Positions 34,235-43,666 of a stretch of DNA of 64,000 bases are shown here, piece by piece. The DNA lies in assembly GCF_023229695.1 (NCBI RefSeq), contig NZ_JALNYS010000018.1:1-64000 (forward strand), given 5' to 3'. Within the stretch, counting starts at the first letter, position 1; the number at the start of each line of letters is the position of its first letter. Both the position numbers and the translations under genes were made by a program. The notes below the pieces were generated by a model. It did not search any database, was not told the origin of the DNA, and saw only the letters and a list, made by a program, of their open reading frames with translations. The DNA is from Sulfuricurvum sp. Its GTDB lineage: Bacteria; Campylobacterota; Campylobacteria; Campylobacterales; Sulfurimonadaceae.

Positions 34235-35902
34235 TTACGAAAACGCTCGATTAAGCGCACTAAACATCGCTTTGATCGAGGCAACCGTAATATCATTATC
34301 ACACCCTACCCCGAAAAATTTCTCCAAACTCTCCGTCTGAATCTCGATATACGCGACCGCTTCGGCGCTGGAAAGCTCTCCGCGTGAATGCTCGCTGTAG
34401 GAAAGGATTTTAAAGTTGTGCGAATATTCCACCATCAACGCATTTTTACACGCATCGATCGGACCGTTCCCCTGCCCTTCGCTTCGGATGACTTTGCCGT
34501 TATGGGTGTATTCCAACACACATTTGGCGGAGTGCTCTTTGGCACTCTCAGAGATCACCGAATAATCGACGAATTCGATGTCATGCGGCTCGCCGAAATA
34601 GGTTTTCTCGAAAATTTCCAGAATTTCTTCGCTGGTCAGCTCTCGGCCCGCTTCGTCGGTCACCTGCTGAACGATACGCCCGATCTCAGGGTGCATTTTC
34701 TTCGGCAATGAATAGCCGAATTTATCTTCGAGGACGTACGCTACGCCCCCTTTGCCCGACTGGGAATTGATACGGATAATCCCCTCGTAATTGCGCCCCA
34801 CGTCCTGCGGATCGATAGGGAGATACGGTACTTCCCAAAACGGATCCTCTTTGGCACGCTGATACGCCAACCCTTTGTTGATCGCGTCTTGATGTGAGCC
34901 TGAAAACGCCGTGTAAACGAGTTCACCCACATACGGATGACGCTCATGGGTTTTCATATCGGTACACTCTTCGACGACGCGAACGACCGTCTCCAAATCG
35001 CTGAAATCCAGCTCCGGATCGACCCCTTGGGTGTACATATTCAGCGCCAGGGTAATGATATCGACGTTCCCGGTCCGCTCACCGTTGGAGAGCAACGTCC
35101 CCTCGACACGATCCGCCCCCGCCAACAACGCCAATTCGGTCGCCGCTACGGAGGTTCCGCGATCGTTATGAGTGTGGGTCGAGATCAATACGTGCTCACG
35201 GTTGGTGAGATGACGGCTCATCCACTCGATCTGATCGGCATAAACGTTCGGTGTCGCCATTTCAACCGTTGCCGGAAGATTGATAACCACTTTACGATCC
35301 GGTCCGATTCCCCATCGATCCGTTACCGCATTACAGATACGGGCGGCAAACTCCAACTCCGTCCCCGTAAAACTCTCAGGAGAGTATTCAAGCATGATCT
35401 CGCCGTCGTGCTTGGCCGCACGGGCTTTGACCATATCAACACCCTCTAACGCCAATGCGATAATCTCGTCTTGCTCTTTTCCGAAGACGATCTTACGCTG
35501 TGCGACCGAGGTGGAGTTGTACAGATGGACGATCGCTTTTTTCACCCCCGCTAACGCTTCGAAGGTTTTGTCGATCAGATGTTCGCGCGCCTGAACGAGG
35601 ACTTGAACCGTGACGTCATCGGGGATCAACTTTTGCTCGACGAGGGTGCGTAAAAAGTCAAATTCCACCTTTGATGCGGAAGGGAATCCCACTTCTATAT
35701 TTTTAAATCCGAGTTTCAGCAAGAGGGTGAAGAGTGAGAGTTTTTGGTCCAGATTCATCGGCGTGATCAACGCCTGATTACCGTCACGAAGATCGACACT
35801 GCACCAAGTAGGGGCGTGTGTAATGGTTCGGGTAGGCCAAATACGGTTTGGCAAATCGACTTGCGGATAAGGGCGGTATTTGCCCGTAGACATGTTTTTC
35901 AT
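34235..35902 (-). CDS. leuA: 2-isopropylmalate synthase
   Basis: 555 residues; condenses acetyl-CoA with 2-oxoisovalerate at the start of leucine synthesis. The HMGL-like TIM barrel has the metal motif SVDLRDGNQALI and HTHNDRGTS, and a C-terminal regulatory domain (about 430-555) for leucine feedback. The N-terminus KYRPYPQVDLPNRIWP is that of the long LeuA type known from actinobacteria and some proteobacteria. AAGGAA precedes the start. No leuBCD genes in the window. Confidence 0.95.
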   Translation of the reverse strand: MKNMSTGKYRPYPQVDLPNRIWPTRTITHAPTWCSVDLRDGNQALITPMNLDQKLSLFTLLLKLGFKNIEVGFPSASKVEFDFLRTLVEQKLIPDDVTVQVLVQAREHLIDKTFEALAGVKKAIVHLYNSTSVAQRKIVFGKEQDEIIALALEGVDMVKARAAKHDGEIMLEYSPESFTGTELEFAARICNAVTDRWGIGPDRKVVINLPATVEMATPNVYADQIEWMSRHLTNREHVLISTHTHNDRGTSVAATELALLAGADRVEGTLLSNGERTGNVDIITLALNMYTQGVDPELDFSDLETVVRVVEECTDMKTHERHPYVGELVYTAFSGSHQDAINKGLAYQRAKEDPFWEVPYLPIDPQDVGRNYEGIIRINSQSGKGGVAYVLEDKFGYSLPKKMHPEIGRIVQQVTDEAGRELTSEEILEIFEKTYFGEPHDIEFVDYSVISESAKEHSAKCVLEYTHNGKVIRSEGQGNGPIDACKNALMVEYSHNFKILSYSEHSRGELSSAEAVAYIEIQTESLEKFFGVGCDNDITVASIKAMFSALNRAFS

Positions 35903-35990
35903 GCGAAATTCCTTCTCTAAATTCTCTTCTCATTCCCCTTGCTGGTGACAAATGAGTGCGTGATTATAGCGAAAAGGGCTTTCAGACGCT

Positions 35991-36599
35991 TTAGAGTTTG
36001 TGTATCGAAGATTTCGATCTCCAAACATAAAGGGCGATGATCACGGCGACAACACCTGCCGTGATCATCGTTATCTCTTTCAGATACTTTCCGATCAAGG
36101 CTTCGTTATCGCCGATAAAATATCCGATCAGTGCCAAAACAGCACCCCAGATTCCGGCACCCAAAGCGGTATAGAGGCTAAAAAGGGATAAATTCATCCG
36201 TCCCAGCCCTGCCGGAATCGAAATCAGCTGGCGCACCCCCGGGATCAAACGTCCGGTAAAGGTTGAAATGGCGCCGTGACGGAGAAAAAACCCATCCACT
36301 TTATCCAATGTTTCCGGTGAAATAAAAAAATAACGGCCGTATTTATCTAAAAAACGGCGACCGATCCACAACGCTCCGAAATAATTGACGTACGCGCCGA
36401 TCATCGAACCGGTCAAGCCGCTCACAATCACCAACAGCAGGTTCATCTCCCCTTTTGACGCCAGATACCCCGCCGGTATCATCACCACTTCACTCGGAAA
36501 CGGAATAAACGAACTCTCAACCGCCATCAGCAGTACGATTCCCATATATCCTAACCCCTGAACGATATCGACCAGATACTGTGTCAACTCAAGAAACAT
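35991..36599 (-). CDS. DedA-family membrane protein
   Basis: About 202 residues. Typical Ded[40 protein letters not shown], the re-entrant [18 protein letters not shown] with conserved Arg residues, and a C-terminal helix. DedA proteins influence membrane lipid distribution and proton-driven homeostasis. ATG at 36599 overlaps the murG end by 11 bases, so translation is coupled to murG. Confidence 0.9.
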   Translation of the reverse strand: MFLELTQYLVDIVQGLGYMGIVLLMAVESSFIPFPSEVVMIPAGYLASKGEMNLLLVIVSGLTGSMIGAYVNYFGALWIGRRFLDKYGRYFFISPETLDKVDGFFLRHGAISTFTGRLIPGVRQLISIPAGLGRMNLSLFSLYTALGAGIWGAVLALIGYFIGDNEALIGKYLKEITMITAGVVAVIIALYVWRSKSSIHKL

Positions 36600-37608
36600 C
36601 TTCAACAACCCTTGTAATAATATAATCCGCGCCGTTAGGGGAGATCAGCTCCCTTAGTTTTTCACTTTTGAGTGAAATATCACTCGACAAAGCCTCTTTT
36701 AATTTCTCGGAAATCCCCTCGCCCTGACGTTCGCACCACCCCACCTGATGTTCGACAATATAGCGGGCATTGTGGTACTGATGATCGGCTGCGGCATACG
36801 GATAGGGGATAAAAAAAGCGGGAACCCGGGCAGCACAAAGCTCCCACAGCGTACTCGCCCCGGAACGGCTGATCGCAACATCGCTCTGCTCGATCAGCGA
36901 AGCGATTTGAGAGGTAAATCCGTACACGTCGGCACCGATCCCTAGCTGGCGGTACGCGGTTTTAACCCGTTCCTCCTCTTTGGCCCCGCATTGATGGATG
37001 ATCCGTATCCCCCGCTCATTCAGCCACACGGCTATTTCCAAAGCCAGATCGTTGATGAATTTCGCCCCCTGCGATCCCCCCAGAAAAATGACTGTTTTGA
37101 CCTCGCTGCGGATATAGGCATGGTGAAAATAGCGCTCATTCACGGGATAATCGCACCGATGTTCCCCCTCTTCATATGAGCTGAAAAATCCTTTTGCATA
37201 CGGACGCAAAAGGGTGTTTAATTTTCCGGTTACCGCATTTTGTTCATGGATATAGAGGGGAATTTTACTCATAACGGCGGCCAGCGCCGCAGGAGCCGCC
37301 GAAAATCCCCCGACACTCACCACCGCATCGGCAGAAAAATCACGCAATATCTCCCGCGATTTAAGAACGGCCTTAAAGATTTTCCACACCGCCCCGAGTT
37401 TTCCGAACCCTTTTTTATTCACGACACCGGATGTCTCCAAAAAGTGCCCTTTTTCAAACACGGCGCCATCGCCGAACCACTGCCGATCCTGTCCCGACGT
37501 CGAACCGATAAACATGACGTTGACGCCCCGCTTTTTTGCCGCCTCGGCCAATGCGAGGGCGATAACGAGGTGCCCCCCCGTCCCCCCTCCGGTAAATACT
37601 ATATTCAT
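36589..37608 (-). CDS. murG: UDP-N-acetylglucosamine-lipid I N-acetylglucosaminyltransferase
   Basis: 339 residues. Starts [20 protein letters not shown], the glycine-rich donor-binding loop of MurG, with [13 protein letters not shown], and [17 protein letters not shown] at the UDP-GlcNAc site. It makes lipid II on the inner face of the membrane. It follows ftsW with 72 bases between, in the usual cell-wall order. Confidence 0.97.
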   Translation of the reverse strand: MNIVFTGGGTGGHLVIALALAEAAKKRGVNVMFIGSTSGQDRQWFGDGAVFEKGHFLETSGVVNKKGFGKLGAVWKIFKAVLKSREILRDFSADAVVSVGGFSAAPAALAAVMSKIPLYIHEQNAVTGKLNTLLRPYAKGFFSSYEEGEHRCDYPVNERYFHHAYIRSEVKTVIFLGGSQGAKFINDLALEIAVWLNERGIRIIHQCGAKEEERVKTAYRQLGIGADVYGFTSQIASLIEQSDVAISRSGASTLWELCAARVPAFFIPYPYAAADHQYHNARYIVEHQVGWCERQGEGISEKLKEALSSDISLKSEKLRELISPNGADYIITRVVEDVS

Positions 37609-37680
37609 ACACCTCTCCTCTACGATACCCCGATGTTTACTGCTCTCAGCGGACGTTGCCGATACGAACCTCTGTTTTTC

Positions 37681-38859
37681 TCATTTTTTGTCTCCGGGTT
37701 TGTAGACAATTTTTTTCGAAAGCATCAGCACCATTCCGATCCCGATAGCCGAAGCCATCATCGCCGATCCTCCGTAACTCAGAAAAGGGACCGATATCCC
37801 CTTGATCGGGGTTAATCCGCTGATTCCGTAGGCATTGACCATAAAGGCAAACGTGATCAAAAGCCCTACCCCAAGACTGAACAGATACGCCGTATCGTTA
37901 TGGGAACGGTTGGCGATTTTAAACAAACGGTGGAGAATCATAATAAAAAGAAAGGTGACCGTAAAAACCCCGATAAATCCGAATTCCTCGGCAATCCCCG
38001 CCAGGACAAAGTCGGTATGCACTTCACTCAAAAACCCGAGTTTAAACGTCCCCCCTCCGAGTCCCGTTCCGAAAATTCCGCCGTTATGGATCGCATTGAG
38101 CGAGTGGCCGATCTGATACGCCTCTTCCCCGTTTTCAATCCGCAGGTGCTCCGCGATCGGTTCAGGCAAAAAAGCGAGGATCGTACTTTGCGCCGTGGCC
38201 CACCATGACAAAATACGGTTAATCCGGTGTTCGGAAGTGAGGATGAAAAAAAGGAAAAACGAGACCGAACCGCCGATGAGGGTCATGAAAAATCGAAAAC
38301 TGCTCCCGGCAAAAAAGAGCATAAAGGCCAGAGTCAGTGCCAGTACGATGACCTGCCCCAGGTCGTTTTGCAAAATGGCGATCAAAAACATCACCAGAAT
38401 AAAAATCGCGGCATACGGCAAAAAACGTTTAAACTCTTCGACCACCCCCATATTACCGTGATGGCCGAGTTTACGGGAAAAACTCCATGCCAGAAAGTAG
38501 ACGAATCCGATTTTGAAATACTCGACCGGAGCGAGGGAAAAACCCCCCAGCTTAATCCACCGCTTTGCCCCTCCCACTTCGCTGACCAAAGAGGCGGGGA
38601 GAAAGGGCATAACCAGCATCAGAATCATCCCGCCGAAAAAGAGGGTCAACCCAAGACGATGAAGCCAGATATCGGGATCAAGCTGTGCCAGTCCCCACAT
38701 CAAAAAGATTGAGAGCACCGCAACGATCAATTCACGGATCACAAAGTGAAAAGAGTTGTATTCAAACAATACCACGGTGTACGCCGTAAGGGTATAAGAG
38801 CAGATGACACCGATCGTGATCAGGGCCGTCGTTAAAAGAAACAATTTTTTATCAGGCAT
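37681..38859 (-). CDS. ftsW: SEDS-family peptidoglycan polymerase
   Basis: 392 residues, about ten membrane helices. SEDS signatures include WSFSRKLG, LQNDLGQ and ISGLTPIKGISVPFLSYGGSAM near the C-terminus, the FtsW/RodA hallmark. Being directly upstream of murG favours FtsW (division) over RodA. It polymerises glycan strands together with a class B PBP such as that at 40327-42129. Confidence 0.9.
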   Translation of the reverse strand: MPDKKLFLLTTALITIGVICSYTLTAYTVVLFEYNSFHFVIRELIVAVLSIFLMWGLAQLDPDIWLHRLGLTLFFGGMILMLVMPFLPASLVSEVGGAKRWIKLGGFSLAPVEYFKIGFVYFLAWSFSRKLGHHGNMGVVEEFKRFLPYAAIFILVMFLIAILQNDLGQVIVLALTLAFMLFFAGSSFRFFMTLIGGSVSFFLFFILTSEHRINRILSWWATAQSTILAFLPEPIAEHLRIENGEEAYQIGHSLNAIHNGGIFGTGLGGGTFKLGFLSEVHTDFVLAGIAEEFGFIGVFTVTFLFIMILHRLFKIANRSHNDTAYLFSLGVGLLITFAFMVNAYGISGLTPIKGISVPFLSYGGSAMMASAIGIGMVLMLSKKIVYKPGDKK

Positions 38860-38930
38860 TTTTGGACTTATTAAATGTATAATTTGCGCAAGTATATCGC
38901 TCTTTAGATAAAGAGTTCGATTAAATGGTT

Positions 38931-38948
38931 TTGGAATGAATCTTGCTT
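38931..38948 (+). promoter_or_regulatory. Sigma-54 promoter of the flgB operon
   Basis: TTGGAATGAATCTTGCTT has GG (38933-38934) and GC (38945-38946) separated by ten bases, the -24/-12 layout of RpoN promoters, with the favoured TTGCT at the -12 element. It lies 43 bases before flgB. Middle flagellar genes of Campylobacterota are known to use sigma-54. Confidence 0.75.
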
Positions 38949-38990
38949 ATCATTTAAGAATCGAAAATATACGGAAAAAGGGGGCAGATT

Positions 38991-39419
38991 ATGAGTACCA
39001 TTGAATCACGAGCGGATAGTTTAATGGAAGCAGGGTTGAACTACCGTGCCGCCCGTCAGGATATGATCGCCAGTAATATTGCCAATGCCGATACCCCGTA
39101 TTATCGCCCGAGAGATATCCGGTTTGAAGAGGTCCTTGCCCAAAAAAGTGCTTCCATTTTCGGTCACCAATCTCAAAACCTTCCGATGAGTTGTACCGAC
39201 AAAGCCCATCTGGGAACCCTCAGCGAGTCGGAATCCAAACCGACCACCTTTTTTCGTGACGGCCATATGGCGCGCAACGACGGCAACAGCGTCGACTTGG
39301 ATGTCGAAAGCAGCGAAATGGCCAAAAACTCGATTATGTTCAATGCCCTTGTTGCGGCCTTGAAAAAAGATGATGCTATTCACCGAAGTGTGATCGACGC
39401 TTCCGGCAAACTATCGTAA
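38991..39419 (+). CDS. flgB: Flagellar basal-body rod protein FlgB
   Basis: 142 residues. The N-terminal rod motif NYRAARQDMIASNIANADTP and the C-terminal VESSEMAKNSIMFNAL segment are typical. FlgB forms the proximal rod with FlgC and FliE in the periplasm. GGGGG precedes the ATG; sigma-54 promoter upstream. First gene of flgB-flgC-fliE. Confidence 0.95.
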   Translation: MSTIESRADSLMEAGLNYRAARQDMIASNIANADTPYYRPRDIRFEEVLAQKSASIFGHQSQNLPMSCTDKAHLGTLSESESKPTTFFRDGHMARNDGNSVDLDVESSEMAKNSIMFNALVAALKKDDAIHRSVIDASGKLS

Positions 39420-39429
39420 GGGATACCGT

Positions 39430-39924
39430 ATGTCATTTTTAAACAGTTTTGATATCAGCGGATACGGATTATCGGCACAGCGCGTCCGTGTCAACACCAT
39501 CAGTTCGAATATTGCCAATGCCCAAACGACCCGAACCGACGAAGGGGGACCTTACCGCCGTCAAGAGGTTGTCTTTAAAGCGATCGATTTCAATACCCTT
39601 TACAATCAATCCCTTGAGCGTCAAACCTCGGCACTGGGATATTCCGATCCTCTCAACGAAGGGCTGGCGGGGCTCAAACCCAATCCGGCGATCATGAGCG
39701 TTATTGTCGATAAAATCAGCCGGGACGACACGGCACCGAAGATGAAATACGATCCGTCTCATCCCGATGCGGACGCAAACGGATACGTTGCTTATCCCAA
39801 TATTAATCCTGTCATCGAAATGGCCGATTTAGTAGAAGCAACTCGTTCCTATCAGGCCAATGTGGCCGCTTTCGAAAGTGCTAAAAATATGGCCAACAGT
39901 GCAATCAGTATTTTGCAAGGCTAA
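39430..39924 (+). CDS. flgC: Flagellar basal-body rod protein FlgC
   Basis: 164 residues, ten bases after flgB. N-terminus FDISGYGLSAQRVRVNTISS with NIANAQT is the rod-protein motif; the GYVAYPNINPVIEMADLVEA segment and the C-terminal helix are FlgC-specific. Proximal rod component exported by the flagellar type III system. Confidence 0.96.
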   Translation: MSFLNSFDISGYGLSAQRVRVNTISSNIANAQTTRTDEGGPYRRQEVVFKAIDFNTLYNQSLERQTSALGYSDPLNEGLAGLKPNPAIMSVIVDKISRDDTAPKMKYDPSHPDADANGYVAYPNINPVIEMADLVEATRSYQANVAAFESAKNMANSAISILQG

Positions 39925-39943
39925 GAGGTAAGGAAATACAATT

Positions 39944-40249
39944 ATGACAAATTTACAATCCATTAAATCACTTTCAACTGCCGATCTGCTTCAGTCAAAA
40001 AGCAGCGGGGGTGCAGCAACCGGGAGCGGTACCGACTTTGCACAGGAGCTTAGAAATGCGTTAAGCGATGTGAATCAGATACAAGTCGAAGGGGAACAGG
40101 CGATGAGTGATATTGCGACGGGAAGCGTCAAAGATCTTCATCAAGCCGCGATTGCCATCGACAAAGCCGAACTCAGTATGAAATTTATGCTCGAAGTACG
40201 TAACAAAGCACTCAATGCATACAAAGAGATCACCCGAACCCAAATGTAA
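39944..40249 (+). CDS. fliE: Flagellar hook-basal body protein FliE
   Basis: 101 residues, 19 bases after flgC. The C-terminal half (AMSDIATGSVKDLHQAAIAI, then KAELSMKFMLEVRNKALNAY and EI) matches FliE, which joins the MS ring to the rod. Last gene of the rod operon; the region after it (40250-40326) has an imperfect AAAGAG/CTCTTT stem that could be a weak terminator. Confidence 0.95.
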   Translation: MTNLQSIKSLSTADLLQSKSSGGAATGSGTDFAQELRNALSDVNQIQVEGEQAMSDIATGSVKDLHQAAIAIDKAELSMKFMLEVRNKALNAYKEITRTQM

Positions 40250-40326
40250 CCCTATATTAAAGAGAGGGTTGCATCTCCTCTTTACCTTCCCCATTTCCGG
40301 GTAATTTATAACAATAAAGTAAAACT

Positions 40327-42129
40327 ATGAGAAATTCGAGTAAATCCAAAAAAATATTAGCCCTATTTCTCGTCTTGGTTCTCGGATTCGCCATTTTTCT
40401 GGCAGTGATGCTCTATACCGCCATCCATGATCGGGACATCCCCTCAATTTTTTCAGAAGAGACATCAAAAGCACAACGTGGCTCCATCATCAGCAGTGAT
40501 GGTTTTCATATCGCAACCACCCAAAAACTCTATAAAGCGGTCGTCAATACCCGAAATATCGATTCCAATAAAACGGAACTTTTTGTCCAGCTTTTCAGTA
40601 TCTACAGCGGTATTGATCCTGCCGATATACGCCAGCGCCTCCTTACCCGAAAAGGGTCAGTCACCTTAAGCTACCATATCAGTCCGAAAGAGGCAATGTA
40701 TCTCAAAACCTTAGCGTTTGAACTGCGCCGTTTAGGGGTTTTTATCGAATATACAAACCGTAACGGTGATCGAATTTTGCAAGGGCTCACTATCCTGGAA
40801 AGCGGTGAAGCACGGGAATACCCCTACGGAAAACTGATGTCCCCTTTCCTCGGATACCCCCGTAAAATCGAAGAAGAGGGATATACCCGCGTGTATGGGA
40901 TCAAAGGGCTGGAGAAATTTTTCGATGAAGAGCTCAATCCGCAGCAAAATAAAGCCCAAAAAGCGATGCGCGATGTCAACGGTTACCTGATTTTAAACAA
41001 ACAAAGCGATACCAAACAGCAGATTAACGGCCTCACCGTCAAGCTCAATATCCCCATTGCCCTTCAGGGACGTGTCGAAGCGATCACCGACCGGATCAAA
41101 GAGAAGCTCCAAGCCGATGAAATCATTGCGACCGTCATGGATTCCAAAAGCGGCAAAATCCTCGCTCTGGCCAGCTCAAACCGTTTTGACCCCAGCCATA
41201 TCCGACGCGAAGATTACCCCTCGCTCAATGCCAACGCGATCGAATACAGTTATGAACCCGGATCGGTTATCAAACCGGTCATTTTCGCACTGCTGCTCGA
41301 ACGTCACCTCATCAACCCTTATGATATGGTCAACGGACACGGAGGGCGCTATCAAATGGGGCGCAAAGTGATTGTGGATGAGCATAAATTCGATATGATC
41401 AGTGCCGAAAATGTGATCGTCTACTCTTCGAATATCGGAATCGCCCAACTCGCCCAGAAACTCAGCGGTGCCCAATTTACCGAAGGGTTACGGCAGTTCG
41501 GATTTACCCATTTTAGCGGGGTCGATCTCCCCTATGAAAAACGCGGTTCCATCCCCTCTTCGGCACAATTAAACAATTATCTCTACAAAGCGATCACCTC
41601 GTACGGATACGGCATGCGTGCCAATGCCATGCAGCTGGTCAAAGCATTCAATGTTTTCAATAACGGGGGAAAAATTGTCAATCCGATGGTAGTTGATTCT
41701 CTGATCGATGATAACGGACGGATCATACCGATGCAGACGCAGCCCCCGATTCAGGTCATCTCTCCGGCTACGGCACAACAAATGAAACGGATTCTGATTA
41801 AAACCGTCGTAGAGGGGACCGGTACGTCCGCGAAAACGCCGGGATTGGAGGTGGGAGGAAAAACGGGGACGGCGCACATTGCGAAAAACGGTGCCTACGT
41901 CAATAGCTATCATACCTCTTTTATCGGTTTCGCCAATGATACCAAACACCGCTACACCATCGGGGTCACCGTTATCAACCCCCGTACCGTCTATTTTGCA
42001 TCGATTACGGCCGTTCCCGTATTCAAAGGGATTGTGGACATGATGATCGAAGAGAAATTTCTCAAACCCGATCCTGCCGCCGTTGCCGCTGCCGCAGCAG
42101 CTAAAGACGAGACTCCGGTTCACCATTAA
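40327..42129 (+). CDS. ftsI: Class B penicillin-binding protein (division transpeptidase, FtsI type)
   Basis: 600 residues. Membrane anchor about 12-35; pedestal domain with RGSIISSDG; transpeptidase motifs: Ser in EPGSVIKP, SSN in VYSSNIGIAQ, and KTGTAH. C-terminal Ala-rich tail. Cross-links septal murein and would pair with FtsW. The position after fliE follows a gene order I associate with Campylobacterota. PBP2/MrdA is the alternative, but length and the RGSI pedestal suit FtsI. Confidence 0.88.
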   Translation: MRNSSKSKKILALFLVLVLGFAIFLAVMLYTAIHDRDIPSIFSEETSKAQRGSIISSDGFHIATTQKLYKAVVNTRNIDSNKTELFVQLFSIYSGIDPADIRQRLLTRKGSVTLSYHISPKEAMYLKTLAFELRRLGVFIEYTNRNGDRILQGLTILESGEAREYPYGKLMSPFLGYPRKIEEEGYTRVYGIKGLEKFFDEELNPQQNKAQKAMRDVNGYLILNKQSDTKQQINGLTVKLNIPIALQGRVEAITDRIKEKLQADEIIATVMDSKSGKILALASSNRFDPSHIRREDYPSLNANAIEYSYEPGSVIKPVIFALLLERHLINPYDMVNGHGGRYQMGRKVIVDEHKFDMISAENVIVYSSNIGIAQLAQKLSGAQFTEGLRQFGFTHFSGVDLPYEKRGSIPSSAQLNNYLYKAITSYGYGMRANAMQLVKAFNVFNNGGKIVNPMVVDSLIDDNGRIIPMQTQPPIQVISPATAQQMKRILIKTVVEGTGTSAKTPGLEVGGKTGTAHIAKNGAYVNSYHTSFIGFANDTKHRYTIGVTVINPRTVYFASITAVPVFKGIVDMMIEEKFLKPDPAAVAAAAAAKDETPVHH

Positions 42130-42141
42130 ACAATCGCCTCC

Positions 42142-42675
42142 TTAAACCGATAAGAGTTTTTTCAAAGCCTTCTGGATCTCTTTGCTCCCCTCTTTTTCAA
42201 AAAAATAGTGCTTTTGAATCCCCCATACTTCGATCACCGCTTCCCCTTTCAAAAAGAGTTTCCGCTTCGACTGAAGCACTCCGTTGATCCGGTTCAGGCT
42301 TAAACGCTCCGTATCGATTTTAAGCGAAAGGGGGATAATTTTCTCTTTTCCCGATGCAATGACCCAGAAAGTATGATCGTCGGTGCACGCTTCCCCTCTG
42401 GCGATCGATTCCGAACCGTCATTGAGGGAATAGCTTAACGAAATGAGCTTCATATCGCTGTGCCATTGATTGACCACTTTGATATCACCGCCCAAACGGA
42501 TCGCCTCTTTTTCCACCGGGGCTCCCAGTAGCCACAATACTCCCAGCATCACTTCATCCCGTGTATTTTCCAACCGGATCCCCCCTTGCGGTTCGATCAG
42601 AATATCCTTCCCCATTTTCGGTGTACACCCCGTAAAAAGGATTAACGCCGCCGCCCAGACTCCCCAGCGTTTCAT
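42142..42675 (-). CDS. Putative lipoprotein, unknown function
   Basis: 177 residues; lipobox LFTGC after a hydrophobic signal. The mature part is a beta-rich domain (IKVVNQWHSDMKLISLSYSL, then VIASGKEKIIPLSLKI) that looks like a Late-embryogenesis-abundant-like or general immunoglobulin-like fold, but no family is certain. ATG at 42675 starts one base after the panC stop, so it is co-translated with panC, although a functional link is not obvious. Confidence 0.7.
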   Translation of the reverse strand: MKRWGVWAAALILFTGCTPKMGKDILIEPQGGIRLENTRDEVMLGVLWLLGAPVEKEAIRLGGDIKVVNQWHSDMKLISLSYSLNDGSESIARGEACTDDHTFWVIASGKEKIIPLSLKIDTERLSLNRINGVLQSKRKLFLKGEAVIEVWGIQKHYFFEKEGSKEIQKALKKLLSV

Positions 42676-42676
42676 C

Positions 42677-43498
42677 TTACATCCACACATTGTCGATCAG
42701 GCGGGTCGTTCCGACACGGGCGGCGACCAGTACGATGGTATCCCCGAGGATCACGTGTGTCATCGCTTCGAAACGGCGGTTGACAATCGCTACGTACTCC
42801 ACATTCAGCGGATCAAGAATGTTCATCATTGCGTTTTGAATCACACCGGCGTCCACACTCCCCTGCATCACCATCTTGGTCGCTGCTTTAAGCGATGCAG
42901 AAAGTTTCAGCGCTTCCTGACGCTCGGACGGGCTTAGATAAATATTGCGGCTGGAGAGGGCAAGCCCATCCTTCTCGCGCACCGTATCAATCGGAACAAT
43001 CACCACATTCATAAATAGGTTATCCACCATCTGGGCGATCAGTGCAAGCTGCTGGGCATCTTTTTTACCGAAATAGGCACGGGTAGGACGAACCATGTTC
43101 AGCAGCTTCATCACCACCGTCAAGACCCCGTCAAAGTGACCGGGGCGGGAAGAGCCTTCCAGAATATACCCCCGAACATCGGGGGCCGTAATCCGAACCT
43201 CGTCGCGTCCGTACATGGTTCCCACATCGGGATAAAAAAGGAGATCCACGCCGCTGAGTTCGCAAATTTTAAAATCGGCCTCTTCCCGACGCGGATATTT
43301 ACTCAGATCTTCTCCCGGTAAAAACTGGGTCGGATTGACGAAAATAGAGACAACGACCGTCTCATTCTCACGACGTGCATGTTCGATCAATGTTTTATGT
43401 CCAATGTGCAGCGCCCCCATGGTAGGGACAAAACCGACACTACCGATTCGGGTGCCGAGTGCTTCACGCAATTCTTGTGCCGAACGTGCGATAATCAT
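42677..43498 (-). CDS. panC: Pantothenate synthetase
   Basis: 273 residues. Joins pantoate and beta-alanine with ATP in coenzyme A synthesis. Motifs: VPTMGALHIGHKTLIEHARR (HIGH-like), FVNPTQF, YFGKKDAQQLALI and LALSSRN. Start at 43498 (MIIARSAQEL); a longer frame reaching 43528 lacks support. Divergent from prfB. Confidence 0.95.
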   Translation of the reverse strand: MIIARSAQELREALGTRIGSVGFVPTMGALHIGHKTLIEHARRENETVVVSIFVNPTQFLPGEDLSKYPRREEADFKICELSGVDLLFYPDVGTMYGRDEVRITAPDVRGYILEGSSRPGHFDGVLTVVMKLLNMVRPTRAYFGKKDAQQLALIAQMVDNLFMNVVIVPIDTVREKDGLALSSRNIYLSPSERQEALKLSASLKAATKMVMQGSVDAGVIQNAMMNILDPLNVEYVAIVNRRFEAMTHVILGDTIVLVAARVGTTRLIDNVWM

Positions 43499-43515
43499 TT
43501 TTTTAGCCTCTATAG

Positions 43516-43625
43516 AATATAATCGCAATTATAGTATAGACTTCTTGTATGCAGGAAGTCTCCCGTGACGGTAAAGCGAAGTTTCAGCGCTTTACCCATC
43601 AACACAGCCAGACGGAGCCTGACTC
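43516..43625 (+). other. Structured leader region between panC and prfB
   Basis: TATAAT at 43516-43521 is a likely prfB promoter. Downstream are two hairpins: AGACTTC...GAAGTCT (43538-43561, extended to ten pairs) and GGTAAAGCG-AAGTTTCAG-CGCTTTACC (43570-43596). The loop AAGTTTCAG recalls AAGCTTCAG of the two-hairpin repeats, so this may be a distant member. Confidence 0.5.
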
Positions 43626-43666
43626 CCTAGCCATTCTAAATAACCGAAAGAGGATATTCCCGTATT

